The notes: a model not told the origin generated them from the letters alone. Positions 6,401 through 14,353 are shown, counted from the stretch's first letter. The stretch is DNA of 37,851 nt from Candidatus Amesbacteria bacterium (GCA_016219445.1 JACRNA010000011.1:1-37851), one strand, 5' to 3'. Made by a program: numbers and translations.

Positions 6401-7412
6401 CCTGAACCAAAGCTGTAAATCCGCCATCGCCCACAAAGACAAATACCGGTTGGACAAATCTCTGGGGTTCATCTGGCTCGTAATAGGCAAGGCTGATTTC
6501 GCGGACGACTACCTGACTACCTGCCGTTTTGGTTATTATTCCGCCCCCTGCCACCAGCTCGTCCCAAGCTTCCTTAGTAGTTTTCAGAGGATATGTGGCA
6601 AATTCAGTCTCAATTATTTTACTATAATTATAGTTTGCAGAAACAATCTTCCTGGCTTGAAATTTCCCCGATCCTAAAGTGATATTGATAGGTGAATAAT
6701 CACCGGATGTTACAAATGGAAGATTATCACGGTTTTGCCGGTAGAGATCGACTTTGGCAAAATTGGCCTCAGAAGCAGCTATGGAAGGAGTTAATTTTGG
6801 TGGATTAGCTGATAGGTAAGTAATTTTTGAATTAGTGTCGGGAATGTCAGATGGCAACAACCCCAGATTTTGGAAAAAATTTCGAGATTCGCTGACTATC
6901 TGATCGCGGGATAAAGTGAAATTCGCTGTGTAAATTTCGGAGTTGTTTGTCCAATCAAACTCGTATTTGATTTTATCTGAAATCAAATCTACAGTAAGCG
7001 TTGACGGGTCGGCAGGGTGAATAAATTTATAAATTCTGTCTGATTCACGTTTGGGCTCTGCAGAAAAACCAAGTGATCTAGCTTTGATTCGGGCTTTGTC
7101 TAAAGCCAGAATTCTGGATTTACTAGTCTCGACAAAATAGACTTTACCAATTTTGTTAAGTACAGGGAGAGTATTAGTTTTTGTTTCCAGTTTGATCTGA
7201 GGCTTATATGCAATTGTTGGTAGTTCAAAGCTCAGAGTTGGTAGCTTACCATAGCGGATTGTGGGGGGTGGAGGAGGGGGGGGCAAGAGACGTAAATATA
7301 TTTGTTTGGCGACTCGCCAAACTATTGGGGTAATCATGACTGTCAAGACGACGATAATACCCCATTTGATTATTCTTCTGGTATAGAAACTGACTTCGCC
7401 AAGTGTAGCCAT
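6360..7412 (-). CDS. Membrane-anchored extracytoplasmic protein of unknown function
   Basis: A 350-residue protein with a short basic N-terminus, one transmembrane helix (about residues 15-33, IIKWGIIVVLTVMITPIVW), then a run of seven prolines near residue 45-51, and a large soluble part probably outside the cell. No catalytic motif or family is recognised. The ATG at 7412 is chosen because it lies ten nt from the shared palindromic -10 box; a longer frame would cross into gltX. It converges on the carboxypeptidase gene with 41 nt overlap. A cell-envelope role is plausible from topology only. Confidence 0.75.
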   Translation of the reverse strand: MATLGEVSFYTRRIIKWGIIVVLTVMITPIVWRVAKQIYLRLLPPPPPPPTIRYGKLPTLSFELPTIAYKPQIKLETKTNTLPVLNKIGKVYFVETSKSRILALDKARIKARSLGFSAEPKRESDRIYKFIHPADPSTLTVDLISDKIKYEFDWTNNSEIYTANFTLSRDQIVSESRNFFQNLGLLPSDIPDTNSKITYLSANPPKLTPSIAASEANFAKVDLYRQNRDNLPFVTSGDYSPINITLGSGKFQARKIVSANYNYSKIIETEFATYPLKTTKEAWDELVAGGGIITKTAGSQVVVREISLAYYEPDEPQRFVQPVFVFVGDGGFTALVQAIAPEYIDLSQPK

Positions 7413-7429
7413 GATACAATTTATTGTAT
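7413..7429. promoter_or_regulatory. Single palindrome serving as two divergent -10 boxes
   Basis: The whole 17-bp gap between the starts of the membrane protein (7412, minus) and gltX (7430, plus) is GATACAATTTATTGTAT. Its 16-bp core is a perfect palindrome with arms ATACAAT and ATTGTAT around TT. TACAAT on the plus strand (7415-7420) lies nine nt before the gltX ATG; TACAAT on the minus strand (7428-7423) lies ten nt before the other ATG. Both mRNAs should be leaderless. Confidence 0.75.
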
Positions 7430-8716
7430 ATGGTTCGCACACGTTTTGCACCTTCACCTACAGGATTTCTGCATATTGGGAGTCTACGGACTGCATTATA
7501 TGCCTATGTAATGGCAAAACACGATAATAGCCAGTTTATTTTGAGAGTCGAAGATACTGATCAAAAGCGTGAAATAGGTGGTGCAACTGACGCTTTAAAA
7601 AACACTTTAAAAATATTTGGACTCAATTGGGATGAATATTATTTACAATCGGAGAGATTGGATATTTATCTGAAGGCGGCTAAAAAATTAGTGACAGACG
7701 GCAATGCTTTTTATTGCCAATGTCCGCCCCGCAATGCCAAGACAGACGGATTTTCGCAAATATTGCGCGATCCCTGCCGTAATAAAAATTTAGATTCCGG
7801 AGCCATAAAACTAAAGGTTCCGGATAACGAGACGGTTTCATATTTTGATTTTGTTCACAAGAAAGAAATATCATGGGAGACCAACGGAGTTTATGATGCC
7901 ACACTGTTAAAGTCCGATGGTTTTCCCACCTACCATTTGGCTGCCATGGTTGATGATATCGAGATGAAAATTACACATATTTTACGCGGTCACGATTGGA
8001 TGCCGAGTACACCAATTCACCTTTTGGTTTTTAAGTATTTAGGTGGAGATAGACCGGAAATTGGACACTTGTCTGATATTCTAAATGCCAAGACTGGCAA
8101 AAAACTTTCCAAACGCAGAGATTCGGTAATGGCTGAAGACTTTTTGAAAGCGGGATATTTACCAGAAGCTTTATTAAATTTTGTGATGCTCTTGGGTTGG
8201 GCTCCAAAAGACAACCGTGAGTTGTATTCTTTGGAGGAATTCGTAAAGGAATTTGATATTAATGGATTTCAAGAAGCCAATCCCCGATTTGAAGACACTA
8301 AACTCAAATGGTTCAATGGTCATTATTTGCGTCAAAAATCTGACGATGAATTAATCGAACTAATTGATTATCCCGACAAAGACAAATTAAGACAGATATT
8401 ACCACTCATCAAAGATCGATTGGCAGTTTTGTCCGATTTCGATCAGCTGACCTCTTTCTTTTTCAAATCTCCTGAGATAACGGCAAGACTAAATAAAAAC
8501 CATCTTACTTTTGCCATAGACAATTATGACAAAATGATTAAAGGTGAGCTGATAGAAGAGATAAAAACCAAAGGTTGGAAGGTCGGGGACTTCTTTATGA
8601 CTATCAGAATCGCCATTTGTGGTACAAGATCTACTCCACCAATTACCGAAACAATGCTAGTATTAGGAAGAGATGAATCAATCAAACGACTTATTGCGTG
8701 CCAAGCTAAAAGTTAG
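7430..8716 (+). CDS. gltX: Glutamyl-tRNA synthetase
   Basis: Class I synthetase of 428 residues. The HIGH motif appears as H15-I-G-S18 within FAPSPTGFLHIG and the KMSKS motif as KLSKR at 225-229. A Cys-x-Cys pair (96, 98) and Cys116 suggest the zinc-binding insertion seen in some GluRS. RGHDWMPSTP replaces the commoner RGEEWLPSTP. It is 40-60 residues shorter than usual, the loss being in the C-terminal anticodon-binding part. Whether it also charges tRNA-Gln cannot be told; no glnS is seen here and a tRNA-Gln(CUG) gene is. The ATG at 7430 is chosen over a TTG two codons upstream because of the -10 spacing. Confidence 0.95.
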   Translation: MVRTRFAPSPTGFLHIGSLRTALYAYVMAKHDNSQFILRVEDTDQKREIGGATDALKNTLKIFGLNWDEYYLQSERLDIYLKAAKKLVTDGNAFYCQCPPRNAKTDGFSQILRDPCRNKNLDSGAIKLKVPDNETVSYFDFVHKKEISWETNGVYDATLLKSDGFPTYHLAAMVDDIEMKITHILRGHDWMPSTPIHLLVFKYLGGDRPEIGHLSDILNAKTGKKLSKRRDSVMAEDFLKAGYLPEALLNFVMLLGWAPKDNRELYSLEEFVKEFDINGFQEANPRFEDTKLKWFNGHYLRQKSDDELIELIDYPDKDKLRQILPLIKDRLAVLSDFDQLTSFFFKSPEITARLNKNHLTFAIDNYDKMIKGELIEEIKTKGWKVGDFFMTIRIAICGTRSTPPITETMLVLGRDESIKRLIACQAKS

Positions 8717-9458
8717 ACATCTGGCGTCCCAGGCTAGATTAAATAGATTTCTGGTTTCTACCGCAGTAGCTGGATCATTATTTTTTTCTGCCCCCGCAGT
8801 CGCATCTGTTGCCAACCAGCCCCCGGAAGAAATAGCAACGGACGTTGCAATTGGATCTAGACAAAAATTATTATTGGACCTAAAAGCGACGATTCCCGAG
8901 AAACTGGAAATTTTAAATTCTGATTTGGAGACAAAAATTAGTAATATATTATTTGAAGATCTTGGAATCAAGGCTTACGCAGAACTTGAAGGAGAAAAGT
9001 TAAATAGAAGCTATGGTCTGATTGGAGCCGAACAACATTTGCAAAGATTCCCAGGAGATACCATAGATCAGCATGAACAATTTTTGAGAGAGGGTATGGC
9101 ACCAGGCAAAGGGGCTTGGGGATATATATCAAATCCTGAATACGAGAAATATTATGTAGCAGTCCAGACACTTTATCTTCCCGATTGGTCGCTTAGGCTT
9201 TCGTATCTTCGCGATTGGTACAGATATCGCAAGGTTCTGGTCGTCAATCCTCACAATGCCAAGAGTATTGTCGCTGTCATTGGAGATTCCGGTCCTGCTT
9301 CTTGGACAGGCAAACATTTTGGAGGAAGTCCCGAAGTTATGGCCTATCTTGAACTGAACCGGGGAAAACAAAAAGGAGCTGTGATATTATTTTTTGTAGA
9401 CGATCCCAGCAACAAAGTCCCATTAGGTCCCTTGGAGTCGAAAATAAATTATGACTAA
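8673..9458 (+). CDS. Secreted protein, possible double-psi beta-barrel domain
   Basis: A 261-residue protein with a signal peptide: a basic N-terminus, a hydrophobic core around residues 26-42 and an AVAS-type cleavage region near 41-45. The C-terminal half contains VLVVNPHNAKSIVAVIGDSG and a PASWTGKHFGGSPEVMAYL segment, which recalls RlpA/barwin-type double-psi beta-barrels of cell-wall proteins. That comparison is from memory and only moderate. It overlaps gltX by 44 nt and the next gene by 8 nt, so it is part of one dense plus-strand operon. Confidence 0.7.
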   Translation: MNQSNDLLRAKLKVRHLASQARLNRFLVSTAVAGSLFFSAPAVASVANQPPEEIATDVAIGSRQKLLLDLKATIPEKLEILNSDLETKISNILFEDLGIKAYAELEGEKLNRSYGLIGAEQHLQRFPGDTIDQHEQFLREGMAPGKGAWGYISNPEYEKYYVAVQTLYLPDWSLRLSYLRDWYRYRKVLVVNPHNAKSIVAVIGDSGPASWTGKHFGGSPEVMAYLELNRGKQKGAVILFFVDDPSNKVPLGPLESKINYD

Positions 9459-9747
9459 GACAACTTTTTATGATCATTTGTTAGATTTGTCTGATCTCGA
9501 AAAACATTTAGGTTCTGATGAGGAACTGACTTTGATTGCCAGAAAGACCTTGAGAAATCACGCCCTGGTCTCGATTCTCCAAGTTCTGCCAAAAGATAGA
9601 CATGATCAGTTTTTGGGTGAATTTACTAAGTCACCTGAGGATAAAAAGCATTGGGGCTGGTTAAGACAACATGTCAAAGAAGATCTGGAAAAAGTTATCA
9701 AGGCGGAAGTAGACCGCGCCAAGAAGGATATAATTAAACACCTATGA
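9451..9747 (+). CDS. Small helical protein of unknown function
   Basis: A 98-residue, highly charged, all-helical-looking protein (MTKTTFYDHLLDLSDLEKHL and onward) with no signal peptide. The pattern of an N-terminal leucine-rich helix, a central 'LxxLPKDRHDQFLGEF' and a lysine-rich tail resembles short conserved CPR proteins of unknown role. It overlaps the previous gene by 8 nt and the next by 4 nt (ATGA), supporting translation in an operon. Confidence 0.7.
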   Translation: MTKTTFYDHLLDLSDLEKHLGSDEELTLIARKTLRNHALVSILQVLPKDRHDQFLGEFTKSPEDKKHWGWLRQHVKEDLEKVIKAEVDRAKKDIIKHL

Positions 9748-10094
9748 ATTTATTAATCGCCTATTATTTAGCGATTTTTGCTCATTTTATATTTGATTTT
9801 GTCTGGCAAACAAAAGATATATCCAAAAAACGAATGCTCAATCAACCCATGTTGGTTCATTGTTTGATTATGGGTGTCAGTTCTGCCGCTATTATAGGTT
9901 TCTATTACCAATCGCTAATTATATTTATTCAGAGTTCTTTAATTATTTTTGTCACTCATCTGCTGATAGATATGGTCAGAGTAGAGCTTGACTCGAAATT
10001 ACCAAAAGATTCTCCAAAGTTCTGGCAATATCTTGGGGCCGACCAAATCCTCCACACCTTAGTCATTCTGGTGATATTTCTGATTCTACAATAA
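9744..10094 (+). CDS. DUF3307-type integral membrane protein
   Basis: A 116-residue protein with three or four membrane helices. The family's markers are seen: HFIFDFVWQT near residue 14, HCLIMG near 39, THLLIDMVR near 71 and DQILHTLVI near 100; the conserved His and Asp residues sit at helix ends, suggesting a metal or proton site. The function is unknown. It starts in an ATGA overlap with the preceding gene and ends in a 9-nt overlap with a convergent gene. Confidence 0.78.
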   Translation: MNLLIAYYLAIFAHFIFDFVWQTKDISKKRMLNQPMLVHCLIMGVSSAAIIGFYYQSLIIFIQSSLIIFVTHLLIDMVRVELDSKLPKDSPKFWQYLGADQILHTLVILVIFLILQ

Positions 10095-10652
10095 CTTCTG
10101 AACCACGAGAATTAGCGAAATGCCGATTGTATTGAGAACAAAGGCCAGGGCTAAAAATTTGCCTTGGGACATTTGGGAGATGCCCAGAAGAGAGACGCCA
10201 AACTCGTCGGGAAGTGGTGAGGCGATAATTAAAGCACCCAATAACGGAATAAACCAATGAAAATATTTGGTGTGCAAGAGAGTAGTTAAATGACGGTGGC
10301 CAAAGAACTCATAGACATCTTTGATTTCATTGTAGAGGTTGTCTCGGACAAATCGGAAAATAAAAAAATTGGTGATAATTGCTCCGAGTCCTGCAATTAT
10401 AGCCACCTGCCAGATAGGAAATGTATTGGCTAATGACAATAATATTATGGTTCCAGAAGCAACGGTAAAGACAGACGCAAACATGACTCCGCCCACAAAA
10501 GCACCGAGAATACCCAAGGTTGTAAAATCATAAGATTTTAATATCCAGGCTAATACCAAGCCAACCACTAGCAATATTAAGTTGAGATGTCGTATAGGCG
10601 TATTCACAATATTAATCGCTATGTAGCGCGTGATTTTGGAGTAAAACCCCAT
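10086..10652 (-). CDS. Multi-spanning membrane protein of unknown function
   Basis: A 188-residue protein with about five hydrophobic segments (near residues 22-40, 45-72, 80-100, 130-145 and 165-187) and a central soluble helix (NEIKDVYEFFGHRHLTT). The motif SPLPDEFGVSLLG before the last helices is distinctive but I cannot place it in a family; a distant relation to DedA-type proteins is possible. It overlaps the upstream gene on the same strand by 41 nt and the DUF3307 gene by 9 nt. Confidence 0.72.
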   Translation of the reverse strand: MGFYSKITRYIAINIVNTPIRHLNLILLVVGLVLAWILKSYDFTTLGILGAFVGGVMFASVFTVASGTIILLSLANTFPIWQVAIIAGLGAIITNFFIFRFVRDNLYNEIKDVYEFFGHRHLTTLLHTKYFHWFIPLLGALIIASPLPDEFGVSLLGISQMSQGKFLALAFVLNTIGISLILVVQKLL

Positions 10653-10887
10653 ACATTAAATAATATTCTGCATCCACCAAAGTAATATTTACGGGATCAG
10701 AATTTAGAACCTTATTTGCAATCGATTTTAGGTAGACTTTGTCTAACTGTGTTAGTAATGGTTCCGCCCATCGTTTGGCTTCGACAAGAAACCGTGAAGC
10801 CGCTTTATTTGCTCCACGTTGCCTGAGAGTTGCCACTCGAAACAAATCATTGGAGAGCGATCCAACTAATAATTTTGTTCTTGTCAT
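10612..10887 (-). CDS. Small helical protein of unknown function
   Basis: A 91-residue soluble protein (MTRTKLLVGSLSNDLFRVAT start) with three or four predicted helices; the stretch RQRGANKAASRFLVEAKRW is positively charged. No family is recognised. It lies between the DUF5674 gene, with a 4-nt ATGA overlap, and the membrane protein, with a 41-nt overlap, so it belongs to a three-gene minus-strand operon driven from 11230. Confidence 0.62.
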   Translation of the reverse strand: MTRTKLLVGSLSNDLFRVATLRQRGANKAASRFLVEAKRWAEPLLTQLDKVYLKSIANKVLNSDPVNITLVDAEYYLMYGVLLQNHALHSD

Positions 10888-11222
10888 AAAATTTCAGCAA
10901 AAAAATACACGGTTATTTGTTTATACAAGACTTTAGTTTGGTCACTCTGTATTTCGTTTTTTGTATTATTGTCGAGGGGTCGGATATTGATAAATGAATT
11001 GTAATCTATTTCACGTGTCTCGAGATCGATTCCTCCTCCCCAAAGATCGCTTTGTTTTGATCCTTGATCCAGTAGGATTTGTTCCCCTTCAAAATGCCGA
11101 TCCATTCCTGCAGAACAAATTCTTTTCTGGATATCTATTACAGTTTTTATATAAACTTCAAATTGTTCCTTTAACTTGTCAATTTCTTCTTTGGTAAACG
11201 GCTCTGATTTTGTAATTATCAT
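10884..11222 (-). CDS. DUF5674 family protein
   Basis: A 112-residue protein. The pattern YIKTVIDIQKRICSAGMDRHFEGEQILLDQGSKQSDLWG, then YNSFINIRPLDNN, matches DUF5674, a small family of unknown function in which an H-x(2-3)-E/D-x(2)-L-L-x(2)-GS-x-Q-x-x-x-WG core is conserved. The ATG at 11222 is chosen over a TTG one codon upstream because a perfect TATAAT (minus strand, 11235-11230) lies seven nt away. It heads a three-gene minus-strand operon. Confidence 0.8.
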   Translation of the reverse strand: MIITKSEPFTKEEIDKLKEQFEVYIKTVIDIQKRICSAGMDRHFEGEQILLDQGSKQSDLWGGGIDLETREIDYNSFINIRPLDNNTKNEIQSDQTKVLYKQITVYFFAEIL

Positions 11223-11230
11223 CAATCTAA

Positions 11231-11708
11231 TTATACCAAATTTCTACTCCAAGTATCTCCCTTTGAGCTTGATAAATATTGGAATAATGACCACGAACCC
11301 AAAAATAAACTGCCGATAAATATCCGGAGTGCCGTAACTGCCTCTATTTCTCGGTGAGGCTTAATTTTTAGGTGTTTGATTTTATCTATAGTACTTTCAT
11401 CAAATAATTTTTGTAAAAAAGGATAGCCATATTTTCTTCCGATTAGAAACGCAACTGATGATCCAACGGTGCTACCAAAAAAATCAACCAGATAAGCTGG
11501 AAACCAGCCAATAAATGGAATAGCATCCAGAGTTAAAATTCCTCCCGGCAGTGGTGGCCAGACAATACCCAGGACTTTCAGAATTTTGTCTTGACCAAGA
11601 TATAAAGATCTGGAAATAGACAGACTTGCTAAACAGATAATAGAGCAGAATGGTAACAACTGTTACCAGAATCAAGAGTATTAAATACCATTTCGATTTT
11701 ATTTTCAT
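11231..11708 (-). pseudogene. Decayed DedA/VTT-domain membrane protein gene
   Basis: Three pieces in different frames add up to one membrane protein. The N-terminus (from ATG 11708) reads MKIKSKWYLILLILVTVVTI and then loses the frame. From about 11630 to 11300 another frame gives GGILTLDAIPFIGWFPAYL and TVGSSVAFLIGRKYGY, then HREIEAVTALRIF, the core of a DedA (SNARE-associated/VTT) protein. After that the frame breaks again: a third frame carries a last helix, FIFGFVVIIPIFIKLKGRYLE, ending at 11244, and the expected segment between the core and that helix is missing. So at least two frame breaks and one deletion are present. The first codons overlap the GIY-YIG gene by 4 nt. Sequencing error could explain one frameshift but not the missing segment. 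Confidence 0.7.
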
Positions 11709-11950
11709 TTGGCAATTATAGCTTCTTTTTGAAGTCTGGTTAATTTCTTGAGTTGGGCTTCGCGGTGCATGGCTTCTGAGCGGGTTTCAAAACTTTCGGA
11801 ATATACCAGTTCAAACGAATCAAAATACTTGATATATTTTGCAGATCTAATAGATTTTTCTCTATGCTCTTTCAATCTTTTCTCCAAATCACACGTCTGG
11901 CCAATATAAAGTGTATTTCCTGAGGTTTTTAAAATATAAACAAAGTTCAT
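11705..11950 (-). CDS. GIY-YIG nuclease-domain protein
   Basis: An 81-residue single-domain protein of the YhbQ/UPF0213 type. The signature pair is VYI (4-6) and YIG (15-17), followed by R25 in LEKRLKEH and a C-terminal 'REAQLKKLTRLQKEAI' that carries the family's conserved Glu and Lys. Such small stand-alone proteins are widespread; they are likely DNA nucleases but mostly uncharacterised. It is one nt from its upstream gene and four nt overlapped with the decayed DedA gene. Confidence 0.9.
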   Translation of the reverse strand: MNFVYILKTSGNTLYIGQTCDLEKRLKEHREKSIRSAKYIKYFDSFELVYSESFETRSEAMHREAQLKKLTRLQKEAIIAK

Positions 11951-12216
11951 TATTGTTCTTCCTCTTCTTCCGTTTTCCTTAAGGCTGTTCTCATTCTTTC
12001 TCGACCAATTCTCATTGCTTCGGGATCATTGGTTCTGTTTCCAAGTTCAATGAGCCTTCTTGCATCTTTTGCCTCCTGAGAAGCCAATAATTTTTTGGGA
12101 CTTGAACCGGGAGCCATATTATTTTTAATTTCTCCTACAGTTGGCTTGACTTCAATTCCAAGAATCTTTTTCCACCACCTTTTTCCATCGTTTGGTAATT
12201 GTACTTGTTCAGACAT
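11950..12216 (-). CDS. Small charged protein of unknown function
   Basis: An 88-residue soluble protein (MSEQVQLPNDGKRWWKKILG start) with a basic middle and a tail of five glutamates before the final Gln. It is probably helical and partly disordered. No family is recognised. TAAAAT (minus strand 12228-12223) lies six nt before the ATG, the standard leaderless spacing here. It shares its last base region with the GIY-YIG start, so the two form an operon. Between it and the next gene (12217-12327) I see only this promoter. Confidence 0.6.
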   Translation of the reverse strand: MSEQVQLPNDGKRWWKKILGIEVKPTVGEIKNNMAPGSSPKKLLASQEAKDARRLIELGNRTNDPEAMRIGRERMRTALRKTEEEEEQ

Positions 12217-12327
12217 ATAGATATTTTACACCAATCGATTCAAAAGACCACGCTTTTTGTTATTGTCTGGGAGATGGGGTTATCCTAGTTATAAAATGTA
12301 TCATTTTTGCACAACTATAATTACAAT

Positions 12328-13344
12328 TTACTTATCAAAAGCAATCTTACAAGTGTTTAAATTTATATCATATCCTCGAATTGATTTTATTTTCCCCATA
12401 ACGGTGAATTTCTGATTTTTGTTTACAATTTTTAACTCAGGATACTCATCTAGCATAATATCACACCATACCCATGGATCTCCCCCATCGTATCGCATCA
12501 ATAATGTATATTTACCGTTAGATTCAAAGCCTCCATTTAAGCTAACCCGCCATGTCACATTTAAATTATTATAATTATTTGCAACGTTCATTTGCTGTAG
12601 CGGAGGATATGAATTGATTGTATCAACAATTTCCTTTGCAGTGACTCCATATATTGAAGCACTACTACTAGCTGTTAAAGGTTGTTTATTAGTAACAATA
12701 CTAGATGAATTTTCAGTATAAAAATTATCAATTCGTTTTGATATTAGTGGAATTGAAATAAAAGCAAATATAAGTCCCAAAATTTCTATAATTATTTCAG
12801 GCTTTTTGTACCATGGTTTTAACTTGTCATAAGTTTTTTCAACCTTATCTACTTCAATTAAGTTATTGTAGTCAAAAAAGATAATATCAAGCCCATTTTT
12901 GAATTTGTTTGGAAAACGACTTTTTAATTTGTTTATCAATTCTATTTTGGGTTTGAATGATTCAAAAAGTTCTCGAAAATCATTAAGAAGACCATATACC
13001 CAGTCTTTCTTTTTTAATCCTTCGGCTTCAATTTCTAGTTTCGCCTTTGGGTGGTCAAAATTTATTTGCAGTGTTGCAAGTTGTTTTTCATTCTTGTTTA
13101 TTTCTAACGCAAAAAAGCGTATATGAGATACGTTTTTATTTAAATTGATAATTTCCTTATTTATAAATTTGTCAAATCTATCGAAAGAGAAAAATTCTTC
13201 TTTTTGGTCTCCAAATGTTACTGAGATATTACAAGAATTTATTTTCTTAAATCTCTTTTTTAACAACTCGAATACCAGACAAAGATGATTTTTTGTCACA
13301 ATCCAACTGTGTATCTCATATGTTGGTGAAAATTTTCTATTCAT
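12328..13344 (-). CDS. Single-pass membrane protein with C-terminal OB-like domain; AT-rich accessory gene
   Basis: A 338-residue protein. Residues 1-180 are soluble, rich in Lys, Asn and Phe. One transmembrane helix lies near 186-203 (IIEILGLIFAFISIPLI). The C-terminal 120 residues include YGVTAKEIVDTINSYPPLQ and end in GKIKSIRGYDINLNTCKIAF, which looks like a small OB-fold (tRNA_anti-like) domain. The gene is visibly more AT-rich, with Asn/Lys/Ile-heavy codons, than its neighbours. Its ATG lies only five nt beyond the 3' end of tRNA-Gln on the same strand, so it is either co-transcribed with the tRNA or was inserted next to it. Function unknown. Confidence 0.72.
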   Translation of the reverse strand: MNRKFSPTYEIHSWIVTKNHLCLVFELLKKRFKKINSCNISVTFGDQKEEFFSFDRFDKFINKEIINLNKNVSHIRFFALEINKNEKQLATLQINFDHPKAKLEIEAEGLKKKDWVYGLLNDFRELFESFKPKIELINKLKSRFPNKFKNGLDIIFFDYNNLIEVDKVEKTYDKLKPWYKKPEIIIEILGLIFAFISIPLISKRIDNFYTENSSSIVTNKQPLTASSSASIYGVTAKEIVDTINSYPPLQQMNVANNYNNLNVTWRVSLNGGFESNGKYTLLMRYDGGDPWVWCDIMLDEYPELKIVNKNQKFTVMGKIKSIRGYDINLNTCKIAFDK

Positions 13345-13349
13345 ATAGG

Positions 13350-13420
13350 CTGGGAGACTTGGATTCGGACCAAGATTATCAGATTCAGAGTCTGAGGGCC
13401 TACCGTTAGCCGATCTCCCA
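13350..13420 (-). tRNA. tRNA-Gln (CUG)
   Basis: A 71-nt cloverleaf on the minus strand. Acceptor TGGGAGA pairs with TCTCCCA, the D stem is GGCT/GGCC, the anticodon stem TCAGA/TCTGA encloses CTCTGAA (anticodon CUG), the variable loop is 4 nt and the T stem is CTTGG/CCAAG. The discriminator is G and the U1-A72 pair is as in many tRNA-Gln. CCA is not encoded. The T loop is TCCGAAT, so position 55 is C, not the nearly universal U. An extended -10 box (TGCTAAAAT, -10 at 13434-13429) lies eight nt before the mature 5' end, so little or no 5' leader is expected. Confidence 0.93.
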
Positions 13421-13465
13421 ATGTGCTAATTTTAGCATTTAATCATTTGAACAGAAAACGCAGCG

Positions 13466-13490
13466 TCCCTCTCTTAAATTAAGAGAGGGA
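13466..13490 (-). terminator. Perfect 12-bp palindrome downstream of the methyltransferase gene
   Basis: TCCCTCTCTTAA and its exact reverse complement flank a single central base. It lies 11-36 nt past the stop of the minus-strand methyltransferase gene and before tRNA-Gln. As RNA it would fold into a stable hairpin; no T-run follows directly on either strand, so terminator function is likely but not proven. Confidence 0.5.
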
Positions 13491-13501
13491 ATGAGGGTGA
13501 G

Positions 13502-14314
13502 TTATAACTTACGGAGCTTGGCCACAAAGAAACCTTCCATGGTGGGACTCGGATTGATGCGTTGTGCCGAACCTAGCTCAACTCTCCCAGGCTCTTTTTC
13601 CAATAGCCACTCTATTACTTGTTCATTCTCGCGGGTATTTAGGGTGCAGGTGGAATAGACAATTGTGCCACCGGGTTTGGTACAGCCAAAAGCTGATCTC
13701 AATAAGAATTTTTGCAGTTGAGCTAATTCTTTGACTTTAGTGGGCGACCAATTTTTGTATGATTTAGGGTCTAGTGTGGAAAATCTGCCTTCCATACTAC
13801 AGGGAATATCAACCAGTGACTTGTCAAAATAATCTGGATATTTCTGCCACAGCGTTTGACCCGATGTATTTATAATAGTGGTATTGGTTACACCTAAATT
13901 TTTCAAGTTAGCTTCCAATTTATAAATTCTTATTCGGCTATTATCATTGGCAATAATTTGCCCAGTGTTTTGCATCAGAGCTGCCATTTGCGAAGTTTTA
14001 CTTCCAGGGGCGGCACAAATATCCAAAATTAGTTCATTTTGTTTTGGATCCAAGACAATAGGTGGAATCATGCTCGACAATCCCTGGATATAAATTTTGC
14101 CATTCTTATAGATATCCAATTTTTGAATCTCACGAAGAGGATGATTGGTAATAAAAGCTTGATTGTGGAGAGTATATTCAAAATTTATTTTATTTTTGAT
14201 TGTTTCAAAGTCTGATTTTAGGGTATTGACCCGGAAAGTGGTAGGCAGAATCCGGTCAAAATCAGAGACCTTGATGTCTGTTGGGAGACTTTGCAAAAAC
14301 TTGATTGGTAACAT
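13502..14314 (-). CDS. RsmB/NOP2-type RNA cytosine-C5 methyltransferase
   Basis: A 270-residue SAM-dependent RNA m5C methyltransferase. Motif I is DICAAPGSKTSQMA (99-112), the SAM-side cysteine is in D-I-P-C172-S and the catalytic nucleophile in S-T-C223-T. FRVNT (27-31) marks the N-terminal cap. It is shorter than RsmB (no NusB-like domain) and than RsmF (no C-terminal PUA-like domain), so its substrate, rRNA or tRNA, cannot be named. TGCTAAAAT ends six nt before the ATG, so its mRNA should be leaderless. It is divergent from lon. Confidence 0.92.
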   Translation of the reverse strand: MLPIKFLQSLPTDIKVSDFDRILPTTFRVNTLKSDFETIKNKINFEYTLHNQAFITNHPLREIQKLDIYKNGKIYIQGLSSMIPPIVLDPKQNELILDICAAPGSKTSQMAALMQNTGQIIANDNSRIRIYKLEANLKNLGVTNTTIINTSGQTLWQKYPDYFDKSLVDIPCSMEGRFSTLDPKSYKNWSPTKVKELAQLQKFLLRSAFGCTKPGGTIVYSTCTLNTRENEQVIEWLLEKEPGRVELGSAQRINPSPTMEGFFVAKLRKL

Positions 14315-14320
14315 GCTTGT

Positions 14321-14345
14321 ATTTTAGCACCACAAATGCTAGACT
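14321..14345. promoter_or_regulatory. Divergent extended -10 promoters between methyltransferase and lon
   Basis: Minus strand: TGC-TAAAAT (-10 at 14326-14321), six nt before the ATG at 14314. Plus strand: TGC-TAGACT (-10 at 14340-14345), eight nt before the lon ATG at 14354. Both are of the extended -10 type (TGN), with no convincing -35 boxes in the 39-bp gap. Confidence 0.65.
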
Positions 14346-14353
14346 GCTAATAT

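Noticed and set aside
7424-7429. TTG at 7424 as the gltX start
   Set aside because: It lies inside the palindromic -10 region; the ATG two codons later matches the conserved GluRS N-terminus and the promoter spacing.
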